64,000 nt of DNA, taken from positions 9,208,501-9,272,500 of the forward strand of contig NC_069083.1 in the NCBI RefSeq assembly GCF_947172395.1, read 5' to 3'. A model generated the notes under the pieces. The model did not search any database, was not told the origin of the DNA, and saw nothing but the letters and a program-made list of their open reading frames with translations. Position 1 is the first letter of the stretch; every line of letters starts with the position of its first letter. Source of the DNA: Bicyclus anynana (Eukaryota; Arthropoda; Insecta; Lepidoptera; Nymphalidae). The translations under genes were made by a program, and so were the position numbers. Shown piece after piece: positions 60,801 to 64,000 of the stretch.

Positions 60801-63485
60801 AATTTCTGAAACTAGGTTAAAGTTCATTAACTTCTTCTTTCCAAACAGAATGAAACAGGATGTTCTGAAGTTTTTTCATCAATTTTAATTTTTTTTTTCG
60901 ATAGCGTGTGAATGTGCTTCAGCTTATTTTTAATATTACTATAGAGTTTCTCGTAATGGATACATACATGTCGCGGCGGATTATAGACGCGGCCGGTAGC
61001 ACGGTGTATATGTTTATAAAATTGTGTAAGTTGTAGGATACAGAAAATCAATATCAAATAAGTAGGGGGTCTACCCAACACGGAAAAACATGGCAAGGGC
61101 CACAAAAAAGTTTGGGAAACTCTGATGTAGGTGGTGGCGATGATGATGCAGGTAGCACACACCTGGCGGGTACGACGGGCGCGTTGGACGCGTGCACGGC
61201 CGCGGGGTCGACGGCGCGCGCCACCACGAGGCGCACGCGCGAGCCTGACGCGCGCAGCACCCCCGCCACCTGCTCCGACCCCATCTCCATGAGACTCACC
61301 TGAAAACGGCGTTTAAGGGGTGCTCTAGATAATGTAAGTATTTATTTGTGTTTCAATCTCAATATACATACAGTAGAACCCGTTTAATACGATTTCGACC
61401 CACCTAAAAATGCGTCTTAGACGGGATTACACGTATGTGACATGAAGGCGTATTAAACGGGATGACGAATCGTATTAAGCGTTAGGAAATGTATGAAAAC
61501 ATGTCTCAAGTTGTAGGGACTGGCGTAAAATGATGTATTATGCGAGTAATCGTTTTAAGCGTGATCGTCTTAAGCGGGTTCTACTATAATTGCAAAAGGT
61601 CACTCATCACGAAATCTCGAAAACCGCTTGACTTACAAAGATGAAATTTGGCAGGTATGTTGTTTATGTGTGGTAGGTGAACGGATTTTGCGGCAGGGCC
61701 GGATTAAGGAGGTCTTAGGGCGAACGAAGTTATGGGTATCCTCTAGTACAGCAATGAAGATAGTTTTAGTACGACTTACATCGCCGATCTGTAATATATG
61801 ATCTCCTGACTTCAATCTGCCATCGCGATCTGCCACTCCACCAGCTAGTATGGTCTTCACTATAACACCACTTGTTCTGGCACCAATAATACCTATTTTA
61901 AAAGGGTTGATATTTTAAAATGGGATGGTTAAAATGGATAAAAAAAATAGGGGTAAAGCGTGAAGTGTTTGATTTTTAATCAGAAATCAGAACAATTCTG
62001 CCTATTTTGTCAGCCTTTTGCAATACAAGTTTCTAACTAAATCATTAACTGATCTGCTTCTTCCATAAGTAAACAAGTATTACATAAAAAAAACTTATTT
62101 GTTACGTTTTTCGCTATTTTGTAAAAAAAAATGAGATTTTATTGTACAGGTCTCTTAAATAGAAGCAGGTTAAAAATATGGTTTCAATAAAATAAAACAT
62201 TGTTTTATATTATGTGTCAATTATTGCTGGCTACATAATAACTGCACATATAAATGCATGAAATTTTATGCCAAGCATTATCAGAGCCAGTATTCAATTT
62301 AAGATCATTTTAAGAGAGTTCTAAACAAATCATTGGAAATTATTTACCAAATCCAAGTCCAGTTCCATCATTAACCAAGTTGATAATTTCAACTTGAGCC
62401 CAATCTCCAGCCACAATGTTGGTTGATGCAGAGACCAGAGAATCGTCATTTCGCGACATCTCTAGCAGCCCCCTTGTCTAAAAGATAACATTCTACTATA
62501 ATTATTATACTTGTAGTACTATAATTGCTCTTCAGTATGGCCTTATTAATTTTGAGCTGCCTTACTATAGGAACAACCCAGTATTAGTTCTTGAAAATAG
62601 CAGTGCATTGCTCTACTGGAGCCAAATAATTATCAGTGACAGGGAATATAGCCAATAGACCTGATAGTCGATCGGTCAGTGCAATAATTGTTGATATTAC
62701 TATTCCACTATGTTGATAATTTGGTTAAAACCGAAAAGGAAAAACTATCATAATACTTGGACCTTGGACAAACATCTTAAGAAGCTTTCACTTCACTGTT
62801 GGATCAAGGGTCGTTTACAGAAGGCAGTGATTCTTGAGACAGCGCATATGGGTAAGGAGGTGTCTCATTCTAGACCCCTGACCGCCAGTTGCTTGGGCAC
62901 TCAAATGCCCCCAGCGGGGGGTTGTATTTCTTTTTATAAATTTCACATTTCATTTCACAATTTTACAATAGTGTTTTGTATTATATTTTGTATTAACATT
63001 GTTAAAAATTAAAAAAAGGACATAAATAAATGATAAAGAACTACTACTACTATGTAACTTATGAAGATAATTATTTGGCACATTTGGCGAGCTAGAGAAT
63101 TATGAATTTCTATAACAGTCTATGTCTATATAGATGTATATGTATATGAATGTGAGTCATACTTGACACAGAATCTCCTTGTTTTCTAATGTTATAGGCA
63201 AACATATTAATGCTGACAGGAACAGTACAGAGAAAGAATCATTTATAATTTATTAAAATCCACGAGTGTTGGATCTGTCATGCATGAAGACCTCAAAAAA
63301 TTAAGTTGTTACCTGCTTGGGTGACATGTTAGAATCGACTGAGGCTGAGTCCAGACCAAGAATCCGCTCAGTGTCAGAGCCTGAACCAAATTCTAGGCTG
63401 TGAGGTGGTGACACCTGTGGGACTCTCTGTTCTTCCTCACCCTCATGAGTCCCATATAGATTTCTGGTTTGAATTGCTAAATCAC
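48732..63485 (-). CDS. Patj: Patj, multi-PDZ polarity scaffold (14 exons seen, N-terminus outside the window)
   Basis: Patj is a cytoplasmic scaffold of the apical Crumbs-Stardust complex in epithelia and photoreceptors. Fourteen minus-strand exons join in phase to about 690 residues and a stop at 48732. Four PDZ domains are seen in order, each with its carboxylate-binding loop: PDZ1 GLGFGI (exons 62348-61163), PDZ2 GLGITI with VCEKEELSGIFVKSVTPG (57438-54407), PDZ3 GLGISL with DVEGGREVRPHHYVRSVLPE (52302-51461), PDZ4 GLGFSI with LDYQDPLRPSHTLVVIRSLV (49475-48732). The segment RSRSLEPLTGLAMWSSEPHI between PDZ3 and PDZ4, and the number and order of PDZs, match insect Patj rather than the larger MUPP1. 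The N-terminal L27 domain that binds Stardust must lie beyond 64000. The tail after PDZ4 is proline-rich. Three exons carry local tail duplications (see 51750-52302, 52842-53735, 55474-56793). Confidence 0.96.
49115..49274 (+). mobile_element. Helitron-like 3' end next to Patj exon 13
   Basis: AACATACAAAGATGAAATTT, TATGGCCGGATTAAGGAGG and AGTCGCGGGCGTCCGTTAGT; the CTAG end is mutated to TTAG. It ends 35 bp from the exon 13 donor. Confidence 0.65.
49309..49475 (-). CDS. Patj: Patj exon 13 (PDZ4 core)
   Basis: Acceptor CAATTTCAG, then LVKGERGLGFSILDYQDP, TLVVIRSLVPGGVAQQDTRL and IPGDRLLFVNDQ; donor GTTAGC, phase 0. Confidence 0.97.
49520..49665. repeat. Helitron-like repeat fragment
   Basis: GTTATACCCGCGTGGTTCCC, CACGGGGATATAATATAGCC and GAAAGAATTTTCCAAATCAG blocks of the 54602-54842 family, ends lost. 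Confidence 0.6.
49860..50425 (+). mobile_element. LINE 3' end with nested SINE-B
   Basis: 49860-50029 and 50334-50425 are parts of one LINE. The first part translates in pieces to a GHIIRRADGHWSP, VLEWRPRSGKRSVGR and RWTKDIKRVAG series; the second to the end of the frame and a GTCCAGCAGTGGACGTCTAT tail. SINE-B sits between them. Confidence 0.78.
50030..50333 (+). repeat. SINE-B copy nested in a LINE
   Basis: Begins inside the head at GCGTTGGATTTACAAGACGG, B box GGTTCGATCCTC, intact body, AATAAAAAAAAA tail. Confidence 0.88.
50462..50597 (-). CDS. Patj: Patj exon 12 (PDZ3-PDZ4 linker)
   Basis: Acceptor GAATGCTGCAG, then AKSDGSLAGAGAEEGNGLGA and RSRSLEPLTGLAMWSSEPHI; donor GTGAGA splits a Glu codon (phase 1). 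Confidence 0.95.
50811..51447 (-). mobile_element. Helitron-like element with an internal insertion
   Basis: Minus strand 5' end TCCTACTAATATTATTAACG and 3' end GCGACCGCTAG followed by T. Shares GTAACAAACATCC and AACCATGGACTTTTTTGGGA with 14435-15144. A roughly 300-bp AT-rich insertion starting with (AAATG)n at 51038 interrupts it. Lies in a Patj intron, ending 13 bp from exon 11. Confidence 0.72.
51461..51609 (-). CDS. Patj: Patj exon 11 (end of PDZ3)
   Basis: Acceptor TTTACACAG, then VNGHRLLGMNHLEVVSILKE, LSSEVCMVCARPRP and a proline-rich linker; donor GTACAT, phase 0. Confidence 0.96.
51750..52302 (-). repeat. Tandem triplication of the tail of Patj exon 10
   Basis: Three tandem copies with a period of about 150-160 bp: functional 52117-52302, then degenerate copies at about 51911-52071 and 51750-51910. 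Each runs from GGCACCGTGGACGTAGAGGG through CAGGCGACGAGC to the splice donor and into intron. The third keeps a GTAAGT donor, the second has GTATGT. Both extra copies carry indels that break the frame, and no copy includes the acceptor. Confidence 0.9.
52117..52302 (-). CDS. Patj: Patj exon 10 (PDZ3 core)
   Basis: Acceptor TTATTTTTCAG, then DEVEIIVGVVVRGGGGLGIS, LEGTVDVEGGREVRPHHYVR and VHKPGDELL; donor GTAAGT, phase 1. The linker between PDZ2 and PDZ3 seems shorter than is usual in fly Patj. Confidence 0.96.
52508..52620 (-). repeat. (ATC)n plus LINE tail fragment
   Basis: About 45 bp of ATC triplets, then ACAGCTGATGGACGTCCACT, GCTGGACATAGGCCTCTTGG and AGCATCCAGCGGCTCCTTAG: minus-strand LINE 3' end. 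Confidence 0.7.
52842..52913 (-). pseudogene. Extra copy C of exon 9 tail, possible 72-nt cassette
   Basis: Same layout as copy B with acceptor-like TTGACCGAG and donor GTGAGA; one Ala-to-Thr change (KDTIKRKW). Also exactly 72 nt and in frame. Confidence 0.4.
53218..53289 (-). pseudogene. Extra copy B of exon 9 tail, possible 72-nt cassette
   Basis: If spliced from the AG of GTGACTGAG, it would add 24 residues (PQFEMPRTQEQKDAIKRKWQ and AIL plus junction) in frame, entering and leaving in phase 1. The acceptor has a weak pyrimidine tract, so non-use is the default expectation. Confidence 0.4.
53593..53735 (-). CDS. Patj: Patj exon 9 (PDZ2-PDZ3 linker)
   Basis: Acceptor TGGTTCACAG, then VETTVEDSEPSPPRSPVPPA and MPRTQEQKDAIKRKWQAIL; donor GTAAGA, phase 1. 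The KRKWQ-IL-G motif leads into PDZ3 in Patj. Confidence 0.93.
54019..54343 (+). repeat. SINE-B copy, full length
   Basis: Head GGCCTCCGTGGCGCAGTAGT, B box GGTTTGGTCCCCGG, complete body, A-rich tail GAAGAAAAAAAAAGG. Lies in a Patj intron, antisense to the gene. Confidence 0.92.
54407..54562 (-). CDS. Patj: Patj exon 8 (end of PDZ2 and linker)
   Basis: Acceptor CAATGTTGCAG, then YLRGPKFEQLQQAIAAGES, an alanine run, HNPFLHMHRPEPAADQDIQM; donor GTGAGT, phase 2. Confidence 0.95.
54602..54842 (-). mobile_element. Helitron-like non-autonomous element, intact ends (241 bp)
   Basis: Minus strand: A, then TCTATACTAATATTATAAAG at the 5' end; GTGAAACCGCGCGGAGTCAG then CTAG and T at the 3' end. Insertion between A and T with 5' TC and 3' CTAG is the Helitron hallmark. 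GAACACCTGTCCGATTTGAA and its near-complement form an internal fold. Confidence 0.85.
55062..55448 (-). CDS. Retroelement-type protein fragment in a Patj intron
   Basis: A 128-codon open frame on the Patj strand, longer than other spurious frames nearby. It contains VERTVLWETHIPKDHSIK, KVNKYFDLTNELIKNGYVVS, LYAVYVRED and, near the end, RVSKAALIGSYQIWLGRE. The spacing of Glu-x-His with a following Lys-Tyr and hydrophobic strand resembles the C-terminal endonuclease-like region of some LINE-type polyproteins. No reverse transcriptase flanks it. Named family uncertain; probably a dead remnant. Confidence 0.5.
   Translation of the reverse strand: MDTYEKHYKIPADLDQTFFLLSIQTKGIVLVERTVLWETHIPKDHSIKVNKYFDLTNELIKNGYVVSLYAVYVREDYQQNLFIICLKTLASLELQLNSILERVSKAALIGSYQIWLGRENNTSGGEKC
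55474..56727 (-). repeat. Nine-copy 136-bp tandem array of the tail of Patj exon 7
   Basis: The anchor CCAACTCCAGCGTGACAATG (plus strand) starts at 55510, 55646, 55782, 55917, 56053, 56189, 56324, 56460 and 56596: spacings 136, 136, 135, 136, 136, 135, 136, 136. Each unit holds 114 bp of PDZ2 coding sequence (VRVNDRIVAVDGVSLAGKSN...), the splice donor GTAACG and about 20 bp more. The 135-bp units share a one-base deletion (CGTGACGAG) and CTGCTTAAGCG, giving a 407-bp higher-order repeat. Reading past a donor meets TAA at once. The far copy (55.5 kb) has lost its donor GT. Confidence 0.96.
56592..56793 (-). CDS. Patj: Patj exon 7 (PDZ2 core; parent of the array)
   Basis: Acceptor CATTCCGCAG, then YVCEKEELSGIFVKSVTPGS, KVRVNDRIVAVDGVSLAGKS and NIVTLELE; donor GTAACG, phase 2, joining exon 8 as LELERYLRGPKFEQ. 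Only this copy has the real acceptor. Confidence 0.96.
57361..57438 (-). CDS. Patj: Patj exon 6 (start of PDZ2)
   Basis: Acceptor TGTTCAAAAG (weak pyrimidine tract), then AESPEVDRFTVQLKKDENGL and GITIA; donor GTAATT, phase 1. Confidence 0.94.
57805..58090 (+). mobile_element. Helitron-like 3' region
   Basis: GATCGGGCTGAAATTTGGCA, GTAGGCGTCCGCTAAGAAAG and final GGGTCCGCTAGT; CTAG plus T end at 58086-58090, 14 bp from exon 5. Confidence 0.6.
58104..58252 (-). CDS. Patj: Patj exon 5 (PDZ1-PDZ2 linker)
   Basis: Acceptor TGTTCCAG, then LLSSPEALDRYLLEAGFEQV and SRFVFDASITPPPES; donor GTTTAT (a weak donor), phase 1. Phase and the DRYLLEAG match hold it in place. Confidence 0.92.
58327..58658 (-). 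repeat. SINE-B copy, full length
   Basis: Minus strand head GGCCTCCGTGGCGCAGCGGT, B box GGTTCGATCCCC, body, A tail at the left. Confidence 0.92.
59698..59976 (+). repeat. SINE-B copy
   Basis: Head GGCCTTCGTGGCGCAGTGGT, B box GGTTCGAACCTCGG, shortened middle, tail GTAACGAATAAAAAAA. Confidence 0.9.
60233..60737. mobile_element. hAT-like MITE rich in ATCGATA motifs (505 bp)
   Basis: Ends TAGGGCTTGCTA / TTAACAGCCCTA are inverted repeats; flanks CAAAAGAC and GTAAAGAC match at 6 of 8. Both end regions carry repeated TATATCGATA/ATCGATATC motifs near the termini, as subterminal repeats of hAT elements do. Confidence 0.75.
61163..61299 (-). CDS. Patj: Patj exon 4 (end of PDZ1)
   Basis: Acceptor CCGTTTTCAG, then VSLMEMGSEQVAGVLRASGS and RVRLVVARAVDPAAVHASNA; donor GTGTGT, phase 2. 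Strongly GC-rich compared with its surroundings. Confidence 0.96.
61371..61589. mobile_element. Tc1/pogo-type MITE (219 bp)
   Basis: CAGTAGAACCCGTTTAATAC at the left; inverted partner GTATTAAGCG... ending CGGGTTCTACT and TA at the right. TA on both sides fits the TA target duplication; CAGT ends are pogo-like. Further internal copies of CGTATTAAACGGG / CGTTTTAAGCG add symmetry. Confidence 0.8.
61590..61746 (+). mobile_element. Helitron-like 3' end next to Patj exon 3
   Basis: CGAAATCTCGAAAACCGCTT, GGCAGGGCCGGATTAAGGAG and end ATCCTCTAGT with CTAG and T; lies directly after the pogo-type element and 34 bp from exon 3. Confidence 0.65.
61780..61892 (-). CDS. Patj: Patj exon 3 (PDZ1 core)
   Basis: Acceptor TTAAAATAG, then IIGARTSGVIVKTILAGGVA and DRDGRLKSGDHILQIGD; donor GTAAGT, phase 0. 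Confidence 0.97.
62348..62477 (-). CDS. Patj: Patj exon 2 of those seen (start of PDZ1)
   Basis: Acceptor TTATCTTTTAG, then TRGLLEMSRNDDSLVSASTN and WAQVEIINLVNDGTGLGF; donor GTAAAT, phase 1, so that the GLGFG loop is split between exons. Confidence 0.95.
62478..63312. other. Patj intron
   Basis: AT-rich, no gene or clear element. The open frame at 62710-63012 on the plus strand has no recognisable features. Confidence 0.55.
63313..63485 (-). CDS. Patj: Patj exon 1 of those seen (L27-PDZ1 linker)
   Basis: Acceptor TTAACTACAG, then DLAIQTRNLYGTHEGEEEQR, a serine- and acid-rich stretch, VDSNMSPKQ; donor GTAACA, phase 0. Placed by phase and by its acidic/serine content; starts mid-codon, so at least one more exon lies upstream beyond 64000. 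Confidence 0.85.
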
Positions 63486-64000
63486 CTGTAGTTAACAAAT
63501 GAGATTTAAACAATAAACCGGGCTATGCGGCTCGTCCATTCTCTTTCTTCAAACACTAATGCTTTGAAAAAGAAATATTATATATCAACAGGTCACATGA
63601 TCAAGTTGTCGGCTGGATCTGTCATTCTCATACATTTTGTTACTTTTTGATGCATTAGCATTTGTAAAATGATAATCAACATACCACATGGCTAAGTTGT
63701 CTGGGCTTTGCTTTGTTATAGCAACTGTATCACATGATTTATCATGATATCATTATGTTGCAACCTATAGTTGTCTTAACATAGTATAAAACAAAGTTAA
63801 GCCCATTGTCTATAAGTGGTTTTTATTATTGAATAGTTCAAAAGGAAGATTATTACATATTTTATAGTTTAACATAACATACTAAGGCGATGAAGTTGTG
63901 GACAACTTCATCCACAGAACAGTAAAAAAATACTTTTCAAAAATCATAAAATAAATATTATTTGAATATCTCTTCTGCATGTACACTCATGTTTACTTTC
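63486..64000. other. Patj intron reaching the window edge
   Basis: AT-rich, no L27-coding sequence or promoter recognised. Confidence 0.55.

Larger units (their letters stand above)
58955..61124. mobile_element. hAT-type element (2.17 kb) with 8-bp target duplication, carrying two nested insertions
   Basis: ATGTAGGT occurs directly before (58947-58954) and after (61125-61132). The ends CATTGATTCCCAAAG and, inverted, CAGAGTTTCCCAAAC are hAT-like inverted repeats. A SINE-B (59698-59976) and a 505-bp hAT-like element (60233-60737) lie inside. No transposase frame is recognisable. All of it is within the Patj intron between exons 5 and 4. Confidence 0.72.

Overview
The window is AT-rich nuclear DNA of a moth or butterfly (Lepidoptera). 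This is inferred from three things: insect-type gene sequences split by many GT-AG introns, a dense set of tRNA-headed SINEs and Helitron-like elements of the kind common in lepidopteran genomes, and an arthropod Inr/DPE promoter. No bacterial genes, CRISPR array or operon is present.

Three conserved animal genes account for all the convincing coding sequence. (1) 595-3225, minus: the first four coding exons (203 codons) of the Golgi phosphoprotein GOLPH3; its C-terminal part lies beyond the left edge. (2) 8892-43153, plus: a complete ACSBG/bubblegum-type very-long-chain acyl-CoA synthetase, 16 coding exons, 718 aa, with an exact phase match at every junction; intron 1 is 12.65 kb. (3) 48732-63485, minus: 14 exons (about 690 aa and the stop codon) of the polarity scaffold Patj, with four PDZ domains; the N-terminal exon or exons lie beyond the right edge. 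Bubblegum and Patj are convergent, and GOLPH3 and bubblegum are divergent. The three genes have unrelated jobs (Golgi glycosyltransferase retention, lipid activation, Crumbs-complex polarity), so nothing suggests a joint pathway.

The rest is intron and intergenic DNA filled with repeats: at least nine copies of a SINE with a GCCGTGATAGCC head and TGATGATG tail (called SINE-A here), nine copies of a SINE with a GGCCTCCGTGGCGCAG head and A-rich tail (SINE-B), Helitron-like elements with 5' TC and 3' hairpin plus CTAG ends, hAT-type and other TIR elements, LINE fragments, and several short perfect hairpins.

The most unusual feature is inside Patj. Three different exons have each been tandemly duplicated locally so that only the exon tail, its splice donor and some downstream intron are copied: nine copies of a 136-bp unit at 55.5-56.8 kb (with a 407-bp higher-order repeat), three copies of a 375-bp unit at 52.8-53.7 kb, and three copies of a roughly 150-160-bp unit at 51.75-52.3 kb. 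In the 375-bp set the two extra copies could form in-frame 72-nt cassettes.
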